Assembly (NCBI RefSeq): GCF_006517255.1
Contig: NZ_CP041185.1
Span: forward strand, 3,162,001 to 3,226,000
Direction of reading: 5' to 3'
DNA from: Janthinobacterium tructae
GTDB lineage: Bacteria > Pseudomonadota > Gammaproteobacteria > Burkholderiales > Burkholderiaceae_D
Length of the DNA: 64,000 nt
In this document: positions 56,720-64,000 of the stretch, in pieces
Numbering within the stretch: the first letter of the stretch is position 1
Layout of the letters: every line of letters begins with the position of its first letter
Notes under the pieces: generated by a model
Seen by the model: the letters and a program-made list of their open reading frames with translations, nothing else
Databases searched by the model: none
Told to the model about the DNA's origin: nothing
Translations under genes and position numbers: made by a program

Positions 56720-58183
56720 CTAGAGGCTGCGCAGCGCGCCTTCCAGCTGCGGATGGCGGAAGACAAAACCGTCGGCCAGCAAGCGGCGCGGGGCGACCCT
56801 CTGGCCTTCCACCAGCAAGTCGGCCTGCTCGCCCAGCAAGGCGCGCATGACGAAGGCCGGCGTGGGCATGATGCTGGGGCGGTGCAGCACGGTGCCCGCC
56901 ACTTGGGCGAAGCGGCGCTGCTCGATGGCTTCCGGCGCACAGAAGTTAAACGCGCCGCTCACCGCGCCATGTTCGCTGCGGCGTGCCAGATGGGCGATGC
57001 CGCGGATCACGTCACGCACATGCACCCACGAGACCCACTGCTTGCCGCTACCGAGCGGGCCGCCCGCGCCGAAGCGGATCGGCAGCAGCATCTGCGGCAG
57101 CGAACCCTGGTGGCCGAAGACGAGGCCAAAGCGCATGCAGCCCACCTGCACACCAAATTTCTCCGCCTGGCGCGCGGCCGCTTCCCATTCCTGGCACAGC
57201 TGCGACATGAAGATGGCTTGCGGCGCGTCGTCTTCAGCCAGTTCCGTCGCGTCGCCCTGCGGCTGTACGCCGTAATAGCCGATGGCCGACGCCGACAGCA
57301 GCACGCGCGGCTTGTGCTGCGCACGGGCGATCCACGCCACCAGGTCCTGCGTCAGCGCGACACGGCTGCGGCGCAAGGCGGCCTTGCGCGCATCCGTCCA
57401 GCGACGCCCGACGATGCGCGCGCCGGCCAGGTTGACCACCATGTCGATGCGCTGCGCATCCGATAATTCATCCAGCGACCGGATGCAGCGCACCTGGCCG
57501 TCGAAGGTCCACGCGGCCTGCTTCGGCTGGCGCGTCAGCACCGTCACCGCATGGCCATCAACCAGCAGGGCGCTGACCAGCTGCTGGCCGATGAAACCGG
57601 TGGCGCCTGTCACCAGCACGGATTGCGGCGTAGCGGCAAAGCTCAGATGCTCCTCTTGCTCTTGCTTCTCCTGCACCTTGCGCCGGCCAAGTTGCCACAC
57701 GGCGTACGCGTCGCGCAGGCCGGACAGCCCCACGCCCACGCCGCACAGGGCGAGGAAGACGCTGAGCCAGCCATACGGCTGCCACACGAGGGCTGTCGGC
57801 AGGTTCGCCCACTCGCTGCTGTTCAGGGCCAGCAGCGCGATAAAGGCACCCGCGTTAATCGCCAGCACCGTGTGCGTGACCCGCTCCGTGGCGGGCAAGA
57901 GGCGGGTCTGGTCTTCGACCACGAAATCCCACAGGGTCAGCACGATTTCCACGCCAAACACGATCACCAGCACCCAGGCCCAGGCGCCATGCCATTCCCA
58001 GGCGGCCAGGCCGACGAACAGCAGGCTGTAGATCAGCGCACGCGTCGCGTGGATGGTCAATTCCAGGCGCGCCGAGGCCTTTTGCGGCAGCGCTTCCGTG
58101 ATTTCATGGTGGTAGATGGTGTCGAAGGCGCCCAGGCAGCCTTGCGCCGCCATCAGTTGCAGGGCCAGCAGATGCGTATTCAT
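56720..58183 (-). CDS. TIGR01777-type NAD-dependent epimerase with N-terminal membrane domain
   Basis: A 487-residue fusion. The first ~175 residues form about four helices (ARALIYSLLFVGLAAWEWHG, AWVLVIVFGVEIVLTLWDF, TVLAINAGAFIALLALN, plus one more). The C-terminal ~300 residues are a YfcH-like SDR of TIGR01777: VLVTGATGFIGQQLVSALL, VVNLAGARIVGRRW, LLSASAIGYYG. Start 58183 with AGGAGA overlaps the DUF4166 stop (ATGA). The normal YfcH lacks the membrane part. Function unknown; a membrane lipid or sugar substrate is plausible from its regulator/lipid-gene context. Confidence 0.82.
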   Translation of the reverse strand: MNTHLLALQLMAAQGCLGAFDTIYHHEITEALPQKASARLELTIHATRALIYSLLFVGLAAWEWHGAWAWVLVIVFGVEIVLTLWDFVVEDQTRLLPATERVTHTVLAINAGAFIALLALNSSEWANLPTALVWQPYGWLSVFLALCGVGVGLSGLRDAYAVWQLGRRKVQEKQEQEEHLSFAATPQSVLVTGATGFIGQQLVSALLVDGHAVTVLTRQPKQAAWTFDGQVRCIRSLDELSDAQRIDMVVNLAGARIVGRRWTDARKAALRRSRVALTQDLVAWIARAQHKPRVLLSASAIGYYGVQPQGDATELAEDDAPQAIFMSQLCQEWEAAARQAEKFGVQVGCMRFGLVFGHQGSLPQMLLPIRFGAGGPLGSGKQWVSWVHVRDVIRGIAHLARRSEHGAVSGAFNFCAPEAIEQRRFAQVAGTVLHRPSIMPTPAFVMRALLGEQADLLVEGQRVAPRRLLADGFVFRHPQLEGALRSL

Positions 58184-58824
58184 GGTGTCTCCTTGTGTAG
58201 GGCGGGCGCGGCGCTTTCGCGGAACACGCCGACCTGGGTAAACGTGGTGCCGAACAGGGCGTGGCGGATCTCGATGCGGATGTTGAACTGCTGCGGCGTG
58301 TCGTTGCGGTGGCACAGATAGGTCTTGCCAGGCGTGAGCACGCCGGGCAGCGGCAGGCGCCAGCCGAAAAGATCCCAAAAATAGCCGTCGCTGGTGAAAT
58401 GCAGGTTGCCATCCTCGACGTGCAACAGCAGCTTCATGCCCAGCCCCATGCCCACGTATTCGAGCACTTCGCCTTTTGCGCTTTCGGCCATGTAGGACGT
58501 GAAGCGGATCGGCGCGCGGCCATGCAGGCGGTAGATGCGCTGCTTGAAGATGAAGGGGCAGCCAGGACGTGAATACACTTCGATATCCACGGGGAAGTCG
58601 TGGTCGTCATACGGGATCAGGGCGCCGTCGATGAAGGGGCGCGTCAGCCAGCCCAGTACCTTGCCCAGGCGCGAACTGGTCAGTTCACTGAGCTCGCCCC
58701 GGTAGTACAGGGGCTGGCCCGGCGCGGGATTTTTCTCGAAGCGGCGGCGGATGTCCGGGTGCAGCGTCAGCCACTGCTCGCCCATCACCTTCCTGAACAG
58801 CTCTCCTTCGGACGGGCCGTTCAT
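58180..58824 (-). CDS. DUF4166 domain protein
   Basis: A 214-residue protein resembling DUF4166: FRKVMGEQWLTLHPDIRRRFE, YYRGELSELTSSRLGKVLGW, and a C-terminal half rich in beta strands (FTQVGVFR). The family often accompanies or is fused to SDR proteins, and its function is unknown. Here it is translationally coupled on both sides: ATGA overlap with the regulator upstream and with the TIGR01777 epimerase downstream. Confidence 0.8.
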   Translation of the reverse strand: MNGPSEGELFRKVMGEQWLTLHPDIRRRFEKNPAPGQPLYYRGELSELTSSRLGKVLGWLTRPFIDGALIPYDDHDFPVDIEVYSRPGCPFIFKQRIYRLHGRAPIRFTSYMAESAKGEVLEYVGMGLGMKLLLHVEDGNLHFTSDGYFWDLFGWRLPLPGVLTPGKTYLCHRNDTPQQFNIRIEIRHALFGTTFTQVGVFRESAAPALHKETP

Positions 58825-59387
58825 GGTTTTTTACCTGGCTTGCCAGGCTTGCCAGGCCTGTCTTCCGGGCTGAGGAACTTGGCCACCTTGCCGCCCATGG
58901 ACAGCATGCGCTGCAGGGTGGCCGGCGGCAGGTTTTTATAGTCGCTGTAGGTGCTGCTGAGCATTTCCAGAAAGGCCAGCACTTCGCCCATGCGCGCCAG
59001 CGTTTCCGGCGGTATCGCCGCATCCTGCTCGCCCTCGATCGCGCATTCGCGCAGCACCGTCAGGGTGGGATCGATCTCGCGCCGCTTGCGCTCTTCCATG
59101 ATGACGCGGAAGATTTCCCACACATCCTGCAGGGCGACGAAATGGTCGCGCCGGTCCCCCATCACGTGCGTGATGCGCGCCAGGCCCCAGCTTTGCAATT
59201 CCTTCAGGCTGTTGCTGACATTCGAGCGCGCCACGTTCAGGCTGGCCGCGATGTCTTCCGCCGTCAAGGGTTCGTTGGCCAGGAACAGCAGCGCGTGGAT
59301 CTGCGCCACGGTGCGGTTGACGCCCCAGCGGGTGCCCATCTCCCCCCAGTGGAGGATGTATTTCTGAGTAGTGGGGCTTAATTCCAT
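58821..59387 (-). CDS. GbsR/MarR-family transcriptional regulator
   Basis: A 188-residue winged-helix protein. It has GEMGTRWGVNRTVAQIHALLFLANEPLTAEDIAASLNVARSNVSNSLKEL as helix-turn-helix, followed by RITHVMGDRRDHFVALQDVWEIF, the GbsR pattern. The C-terminal 25 residues are a Gly-Lys-Pro repeat. It heads the regulator-DUF4166-epimerase operon, and a palindrome directly upstream (59389-59435) is the likely auto-operator. GbsR in Bacillus senses choline; here the effector is unknown. Confidence 0.88.
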   Translation of the reverse strand: MELSPTTQKYILHWGEMGTRWGVNRTVAQIHALLFLANEPLTAEDIAASLNVARSNVSNSLKELQSWGLARITHVMGDRRDHFVALQDVWEIFRVIMEERKRREIDPTLTVLRECAIEGEQDAAIPPETLARMGEVLAFLEMLSSTYSDYKNLPPATLQRMLSMGGKVAKFLSPEDRPGKPGKPGKKP

Positions 59388-59388
59388 G

Positions 59389-59435
59389 ATTTCTCTTATT
59401 TCTGTCGTTACAGAAATGTAAGGCGAAACAGAAAT
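59389..59435. promoter_or_regulatory. Palindromic operator before the GbsR-like gene
   Basis: ATTTCTGT (59398-59405), CGTT, ACAGAAAT (59410-59417) is a perfect 8+8 inverted repeat. A second ACAGAAAT lies at 59428-59435 and a 7/8 copy (ATTTCTCT) at 59389-59396. The sites begin right at the regulator start, so binding would block its transcription. They lie 20-65 bp downstream of the desaturase stop. Confidence 0.72.
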
Positions 59436-59453
59436 CCAGTCAAGCGCGATTCG

Positions 59454-60569
59454 TCAGGTGCGGGCAGGCGGCTGGCCCATGGCGCGCAGGAAGGCTTGCT
59501 GCGAGGCGTGCAGCTGGCCATATCCGAGTTCGCGGTAGACCAAGCCATGGCGTGGCGCCAGTTCGGCAATGATGCGCGCCAGCGCCGGGTAGTGGCGGTG
59601 GTTCCAGGTGGGGAACAGATGATGCGTCAGGTGCAAATTCAGGCCGCCGAGCCAGTAGCCGAGCCAGCGCAAACGGCGCGGTTGCGGCGTCCAGTCGCAG
59701 GCCGTGTAAAAGGTGTGCTGGTACCAGTCGTGCGGCAGGGTGCCGTCCGCGCCCGGCTGGAAAAACTCCACCTCGGCCCAGTGCGTGCCGAGAATCAGCG
59801 CCACCAGCGCGCACGAGGCGAGCATCTGGCCCACGAAATACGCGCCCAGCACCACGCCCCAGGCTATGCCATGCTGCTGCAGCACCCACATGGGCAGCGC
59901 CAGCACCAGTGCCATGTGGCCCAGCTTCCAGCCCAGGAACGACAGCCAGCCGCGCCAGCCCTGCAGGCGGCTGTGCGCGGCCACGGGTGTCTTGCCGAAG
60001 CGGTCCAGCCAGTCGCCATACCAGTTCAGATACGGCAGCGACAGGGCCGCCACCACGGGCCAGTACAGGTATTGATAGCGGTACTGGGGCGACCAGCGTT
60101 GGAACGGCGTCTGGCGCAGGAAGGGGTTCGGTTCCGTGTCGAGGTCATAGCCTTCCACGTTCGCATACGTGTGATGGAAATGCACGTGGCGGATGGTCCA
60201 GAAATCCGTGTCCACGCCCACGGGCAAGCCCACCAGGCGGATCAGGATGCGGTTCAGGCGTCCCCGGCGGAAGACGGCGCTGTGGGCCGCGTCATGCAGG
60301 CAATTCATGGCCAGCGTCATGGCCGCGACCAGGCAGGCGACATAGCTGGCGACAAACGGCCAGGTGCTGTCGGCGTGCAAGGCCAGCGCATACAGCCCCG
60401 CCGTCAGCGCGGCCAGGAACACGGTCTTGACATGCAGGCGCGCATCGCCAAAGCGGTGCTTTCCTTCGCTGGCGAGATAGGCGTCGGCGCGCTCGCGCAG
60501 TTCGCGGCGGAAGGCGGAATCGCGCGCAGGCTGGAAGCGCAGCGGAGGCAAGGAAGGCACAGGCGTCAC
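59454..60569 (-). CDS. Fatty acid desaturase family protein
   Basis: A 371-residue membrane di-iron enzyme. The three histidine boxes are HDAAH, HVHFHHTYANVEG and HLTHHLFPTWNHRHYP, set among four to five helices. These are delta-type acyl desaturase/hydroxylase boxes. It starts with GTG 60569, whose GTGA overlaps the stop of the sterol-desaturase-like gene. The longer frame upstream is a shadow. It should desaturate a fatty acyl chain or a related lipid; redox partner unknown. Confidence 0.85.
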   Translation of the reverse strand: MTPVPSLPPLRFQPARDSAFRRELRERADAYLASEGKHRFGDARLHVKTVFLAALTAGLYALALHADSTWPFVASYVACLVAAMTLAMNCLHDAAHSAVFRRGRLNRILIRLVGLPVGVDTDFWTIRHVHFHHTYANVEGYDLDTEPNPFLRQTPFQRWSPQYRYQYLYWPVVAALSLPYLNWYGDWLDRFGKTPVAAHSRLQGWRGWLSFLGWKLGHMALVLALPMWVLQQHGIAWGVVLGAYFVGQMLASCALVALILGTHWAEVEFFQPGADGTLPHDWYQHTFYTACDWTPQPRRLRWLGYWLGGLNLHLTHHLFPTWNHRHYPALARIIAELAPRHGLVYRELGYGQLHASQQAFLRAMGQPPART

Positions 60570-61681
60570 GCGCGCGTCCCTGCCGCAGCCGGCCACCACA
60601 GGCGGCGCGCGCCGTCGAGGCCATGGACCAGCAGCGCGGCCAAGAACACCATGCCCCATACATCGCGCGCGCCATACCAGCCCAGATACAGGACCGGCAT
60701 GGCCAGCGCGATGGCGACCCAGGCGATGGCGCCCCAGCGGCGCGCATCGGACAGGCCGCCCAGCGCCAGCGTACCGCCAAAGATCAGCGCGAACAGGATG
60801 GCCTGCTGCGCGCCGGCCAGCGCCGCTTCGTGGTTGACGTAATAGATCACCAGGCCAAACAGGATCACGCCGCCGATGCCGATGAACAGCTCGGGCACCT
60901 CGAAGGTGCCGCGCGACTGCCAGTGCGGAAAGCGCGCGCGCAGCCATGTGAACAATTTGCCGTTGCTGGCCAACAGGGGGTTGTGCGTGGGTGTCATGCC
61001 CTTCACGCCATAGCGCATTTCCACGCCTTCGAGTTCCGGCTGGAAGCTGCCGAACAGCCTGTCCCACAGCAGCAGAGTGCCGCCGAAATTGCGGTTGATA
61101 TAGCGCTTGTCGGTGCCATGGTGCACGCGGTGGTGCGAGGGCGTGACCATGAAACGATCGAGGATGCCGGACTTGTTCACCAGCGCATTGTGGTTATAGA
61201 ACTGCACCGTGTAATGCAGCGACGAGACGACGAGGAAGATTTCCAGCGGCACGCCCAGCACGGCCAGGATGGCGATAAAGGGAAAATTGGTCAGCGACGA
61301 ATACCAGGAATTGCGCACGCCCAGCGACAGGTTGAAATGCTCGCCCTGGTGGTGCACCACGTGCACGGCCCACAGCAGGGGGATTTTATGGTGCAGCCGG
61401 TGCATCCAGTAAAAGCACAGGTCCCAGGCAAAAAAAGCGAACACCCATTGCGCCACCACGGGCCACTGGTCGACGATGTGCAGGTTCACATGGCGCAGCA
61501 GCAGGGCGAAGGCCGCCACTTCCACGCCGCGGAACACCCACATCAGGATATGGCCGGAATTGAGATTGAAAATCACGTCTTTCCACGGCACGGGCGTCTT
61601 GCGCACCCATTTCAGGATCAGCAGCTCGGCCAGCACGAAGGCCAGCATGACAAGGAAAGAGAGGGCGAAAGGGTTCATCAT
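60566..61681 (-). CDS. Sterol desaturase/fatty acid hydroxylase superfamily protein
   Basis: A 371-residue membrane protein with histidine boxes HRLHH, HVVHHQGEHFN and HHRVHHG spread as in the ERG3/C-5 sterol desaturase superfamily, and a C-terminal extension of about four helices (FIGIGGVILFGLVIYYV, then two more). Bacterial members act on diverse lipids. It starts at ATG 61681 (MMNPFAL), overlapping the PAP2 stop by ATGA, and ends with a GTGA overlap with the fatty acid desaturase. No sterol pathway is implied. Confidence 0.85.
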   Translation of the reverse strand: MMNPFALSFLVMLAFVLAELLILKWVRKTPVPWKDVIFNLNSGHILMWVFRGVEVAAFALLLRHVNLHIVDQWPVVAQWVFAFFAWDLCFYWMHRLHHKIPLLWAVHVVHHQGEHFNLSLGVRNSWYSSLTNFPFIAILAVLGVPLEIFLVVSSLHYTVQFYNHNALVNKSGILDRFMVTPSHHRVHHGTDKRYINRNFGGTLLLWDRLFGSFQPELEGVEMRYGVKGMTPTHNPLLASNGKLFTWLRARFPHWQSRGTFEVPELFIGIGGVILFGLVIYYVNHEAALAGAQQAILFALIFGGTLALGGLSDARRWGAIAWVAIALAMPVLYLGWYGARDVWGMVFLAALLVHGLDGARRLWWPAAAGTRA

Positions 61682-62316
61682 GATGCGGTTTTGATGGAAA
61701 TGGCCCGGCGGGCTGCCCAGAATACCTGCATTTTCGCCAACATGCCGCCCGCCACGCCCACGGCCAGGCCGGCGGCCAGGTCGATACTGACATGCCGGCG
61801 CAGCGCGATGATGGCGTAGCAGATGGCCACGCCCAGCGCCACGGCCAGCGCGGAGCGCAGCAGGTGGCGTTTGTCGCACAAGGCCCACACGCATAATAAT
61901 GTCAGGGCGCCATGCAGCGACGGCAGGCAGTTTTGCGCGGAGTCCGCCGCCTGCAGCATGCGCAGCGCCTGCGTGCTCCAGGCACTGCCGTCACCCACGG
62001 GCGGATACGCGAGGGTGGTCGGGTACAGCAGGAAGACCACGCCGCACGCCAGCGCGGAGAGCGCCATGGCGCGCGCCAGCCAGCGCACGCGCGCCGCATC
62101 GGCCGCCAGATAGGCGTACGGGATCAGGAGGAAGAAGGACAGATACAGCCAGATGGCGGCATCCGTGTAGGCAATGGCGTGGTCGATGGCCGTTTCGGGC
62201 AGCAGCACGCCCTGCCCTTGCAGCACATCGCTGGAAAAATACACGAGGCCGACGCTGCCCCAGCCGGCCAGCAGATGCAGCAGCCGGCTGCGTACGGTCA
62301 TGGAAGAAGGGTTCAT
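61678..62316 (-). CDS. PAP2-family membrane phosphatase/phosphotransferase
   Basis: A 212-residue protein with about six helices and the PAP2 motifs: the catalytic Ser-x-His in SAQNCLPSLHGALT and the final His/Asp motif in ALRRHVSIDLAAG. These act on lipid phosphates or transfer phospho-headgroups. It overlaps both neighbours by 4 bp (ATGA), showing it is part of a single coupled operon. Substrate unknown. Confidence 0.82.
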   Translation of the reverse strand: MNPSSMTVRSRLLHLLAGWGSVGLVYFSSDVLQGQGVLLPETAIDHAIAYTDAAIWLYLSFFLLIPYAYLAADAARVRWLARAMALSALACGVVFLLYPTTLAYPPVGDGSAWSTQALRMLQAADSAQNCLPSLHGALTLLCVWALCDKRHLLRSALAVALGVAICYAIIALRRHVSIDLAAGLAVGVAGGMLAKMQVFWAARRAISIKTAS

Positions 62317-63608
62317 GCGCTTGCAAGGCGCCGGATGCGGCGCCGTTTCATGGTGGGGTCAAAGGGAGGCAGTTCGCCGCTCACCGTCCAGGCCAGGCCA
62401 TCGACGGCCACGCCCAGCCCGCGCAGCACCGTTGCCAGGTGATCGCGCAAGGCCGCCAGGCCAGCGTCGTCCAGGGCCGCATGCAGCAGCAAGGCGCTGT
62501 CGCCCTGCTGCACCAGGCGGTAGTCGGCATCCGCCGGCAAGGCTTGCGCGAACGCGCGCGTCAGCACGTCGGCAAACACGGCGATGGGGGCGCCGCCGCG
62601 TTCAGAGGGAAGCAGCAGCATGTCGTCGCAGCGCCCTTCGATGCCGTCGATGGCGCGCGTGGCGCGGCCGCACGGACATGGCGTGGCACGCGCGAGCAAA
62701 ATATCGTCGAGTCGGTAGCGCACGATGGGTTGCGTGATGCGCGTGAAGTCCGTAATCACGGGCACGAAACGCCGCTGTTCCGCGTCGAGCCACTGCGGCT
62801 CGATGTGCACATATTCCTCGTTCAGGTGCAGCACGCCATGTTCGCAGCTGCTGGCGAGAAAACCCTCGGTGGCCTGGTAGATTTCATGCACGGCGCCGAA
62901 CGCCTGCACGATCAGCGCGCGGTCCTGCGCTTCGAGCACTTCGGCCACCGAGATGACTTTTTTCGGCGCCAGCGCCAGGCTGCCATCGATGACGCGCAAA
63001 GCCAGCTGGCGCAGCACCTGGGCCGGCGCGACGATTACAGTTGGTTGATAGCGCGCCAGCTGCGCGCACAGGCTGTCGAACGGTTCGAACAAATCGTAGA
63101 AGGCAAACGTGAGCCACGGCGAGCGCACGGCCGTGTACAGATTGCTGTTCGCGCGCAGGAACAGCGCGACTTTTTCGCCGGAAAACAGGCCGTCGGGCAG
63201 CGCCTTGGCCAGCATCACGCCCGCCCATTGGGCCTTTTCGCGGGGGCTGACGGTAAACACGGCGCGCCGCGACGAGGTGCCCGACGACAGGCCCACGGTG
63301 ATGTCGCCCACGGCGGGCGTGAAGTCGCGGCTATGCTCGGCCGCCATGGCCGCGTCCATCGCCTGCGCCAAGGTGACGCCCTCGGTGTTCATGGCGTCGA
63401 AATGCTCGAGCATCAGCGCCTTGTTCATGGTGGGCCACTGCGCCAGGGGCAGCGCACGATAGGGAGCAAAATAGCGGCTGCGCGCGCACAGCTCATCGAT
63501 GAAACGCGCCAGCTGCTCCTGCTGGTAGACGTCCAGCTGCGCGCGGCTTGCGAAGTGCAGGCGGCGCGTGCGCCAGTACGACAGCAACAGCCAGACGATG
63601 CGCTTCAC
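62313..63608 (-). CDS. F390 synthetase-related adenylate-forming protein
   Basis: A 431-residue protein of the PaaK/coenzyme F390 synthetase-like adenylating family. It has TVGLSSGTSSRRAVF (P-loop-like A3 motif), YQATEGFLASSC, and RYRLDDILLARATPCPCGR, a Cys-x-Cys pair. It should activate a carboxylic acid or carry another adenylyl transfer; coenzyme F420 is not expected in this organism, so the name only marks homology. It starts at GTG 63608 inside the MBL gene stop (GTGA) and overlaps PAP2 by ATGA. Confidence 0.78.
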   Translation of the reverse strand: MKRIVWLLLSYWRTRRLHFASRAQLDVYQQEQLARFIDELCARSRYFAPYRALPLAQWPTMNKALMLEHFDAMNTEGVTLAQAMDAAMAAEHSRDFTPAVGDITVGLSSGTSSRRAVFTVSPREKAQWAGVMLAKALPDGLFSGEKVALFLRANSNLYTAVRSPWLTFAFYDLFEPFDSLCAQLARYQPTVIVAPAQVLRQLALRVIDGSLALAPKKVISVAEVLEAQDRALIVQAFGAVHEIYQATEGFLASSCEHGVLHLNEEYVHIEPQWLDAEQRRFVPVITDFTRITQPIVRYRLDDILLARATPCPCGRATRAIDGIEGRCDDMLLLPSERGGAPIAVFADVLTRAFAQALPADADYRLVQQGDSALLLHAALDDAGLAALRDHLATVLRGLGVAVDGLAWTVSGELPPFDPTMKRRRIRRLASA

Positions 63609-64000
63609 GGGCGGCCCGCCACAGGCAAATAGTCGAGCGTATCTTCATGCGTGATGCGGATCTGCGCATTGCCCGACTGGTGCAACTGGTGCAAGCGGTT
63701 CAGGGTGGCGTAGTACGGCGCGCGCTTGTGCTGGATAAGGAAGGACAATTCCGACGGCCCGCGCAGCTGCTGAAAACTCTCCGGCACCCAGGCCGCGTCC
63801 GACGCCAGCAGGGTCCAGCCGCCGTCCTGCAGCACGAAGGCACCCAGATGACCGATCGCGTGGCCGGGCAAGTCGACGATGTAAATCTCGCCCGTGCCGC
63901 TGACGTCGCGCCCGTGCGTGAATGGCAGCAGCGCCGCCGGCAAGGCCGTCTCGGGCACGCTTTCGACAAAAGCCAGGCGGTCGGCAATGTCGGATGGCAG
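63605..64000 (-). CDS. MBL-fold metallo-hydrolase, 3' part
   Basis: The frame is open to the right edge of the window, so only the C-terminal ~131 residues are seen. It has IYIVDLPGHAIGHLGAFVLQDGGWTLLASDAAW, which carries the later His and Asp ligands of the metallo-beta-lactamase fold (PGHAIGH and SDAAW). The C-terminal region lies after that. A GTG at 63958 is internal and not the start. It is the most upstream gene seen in the desaturase operon and overlaps the F390-like gene by 4 bp. Confidence 0.78.
   Translation of the reverse strand: MPSDIADRLAFVESVPETALPAALLPFTHGRDVSGTGEIYIVDLPGHAIGHLGAFVLQDGGWTLLASDAAWVPESFQQLRGPSELSFLIQHKRAPYYATLNRLHQLHQSGNAQIRITHEDTLDYLPVAGRP

Noticed and set aside
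61899..63632. A 577-residue plus-strand frame opposite the PAP2 and F390-like genes
   Set aside because: It crosses two well-supported coupled genes and shows only Gln/Arg/His-rich shadow composition.

Overview
The window is a high-GC betaproteobacterial chromosome segment, most likely from the Oxalobacteraceae (Janthinobacterium, Massilia or Duganella type). This placement is inferred from gene content and protein character: an rpsU-yqeY-dnaG-rpoD operon, a MipA/OmpV porin beside a QseBC/PmrAB-like two-component system, DUF4265, DUF6139-like and BPSL0067-like small proteins, and strong GC bias outside the O-antigen region. No search was run.

Layout. 1-3.4 kb: end of an LPS surface operon (3' part of an O-antigen ligase, MsbA, a GT9 heptosyltransferase-like enzyme). 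3.4-7.8 kb: two two-component systems on the minus strand, a FixJ/MASE1-kinase pair and an OmpR/QseC-like pair. The second is divergent from a MipA/OmpV outer-membrane protein and shares with it a gap holding four 11-bp-phased hexamers. 8.9-14.5 kb: a Usp-like protein, a DUF535 protein, a small DUF6139-like protein and dnaE. 14.6 kb: trhO.

15.5-31 kb: a Wzx/Wzy-type O-antigen cluster, visibly AT-rich between about 15.5 and 24 kb. Its first half (rfbB, rfbA, wecD-like, wecE, wzxE-like, glycosyltransferase, Wzy-like) has the gene order of the enterobacterial common antigen operon and should make dTDP-Fuc4NAc. Its second half (epimerase/reductase, GT4, WbpV-like reductase, a minimal phosphoglycosyltransferase, WbpM-like dehydratase, Wzz) is a Pseudomonas B-band-like module that should build the first lipid-linked sugar (QuiNAc/FucNAc type) and control chain length.

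31-39.5 kb: mixed housekeeping and accessory genes (rhlE, a Crp/Fnr regulator, GFA, DUF4265, a candidate amidase effector/immunity pair, pdxJ, a YjjG-like phosphatase, FKBP, a lipoprotein). 39.5-45.3 kb: tRNA-Ile(CAU) and the macromolecular synthesis operon rpoD-dnaG-yqeY-rpsU (minus strand). 45.4-50.7 kb: BaiN-like flavoprotein, ybiB, aroG, a REP pair, a lone NirD-like protein, tsaD.

50.7-56.7 kb: ethanolamine ammonia-lyase genes eutC and eutB, normally adjacent, here separated by an HEFGH putative metallopeptidase, a helical-domain/ATP-grasp ligase and a PLP group II decarboxylase. 56.7-64 kb: two minus-strand polycistrons around a GbsR/MarR regulator and its palindromic operator: regulator-DUF4166-TIGR01777 epimerase, and upstream MBL hydrolase-F390 synthetase-like-PAP2-sterol desaturase-like-fatty acid desaturase, a translationally coupled lipid-type pathway that runs off the window.

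The most interesting unexplained items are the split eut locus with its decarboxylase/ATP-grasp pair, the coupled F390/desaturase cluster, the phased repeat operator at 7880-7918, the ECA-colinear O-antigen module and the BPSL0067-like/secreted-partner gene pair.
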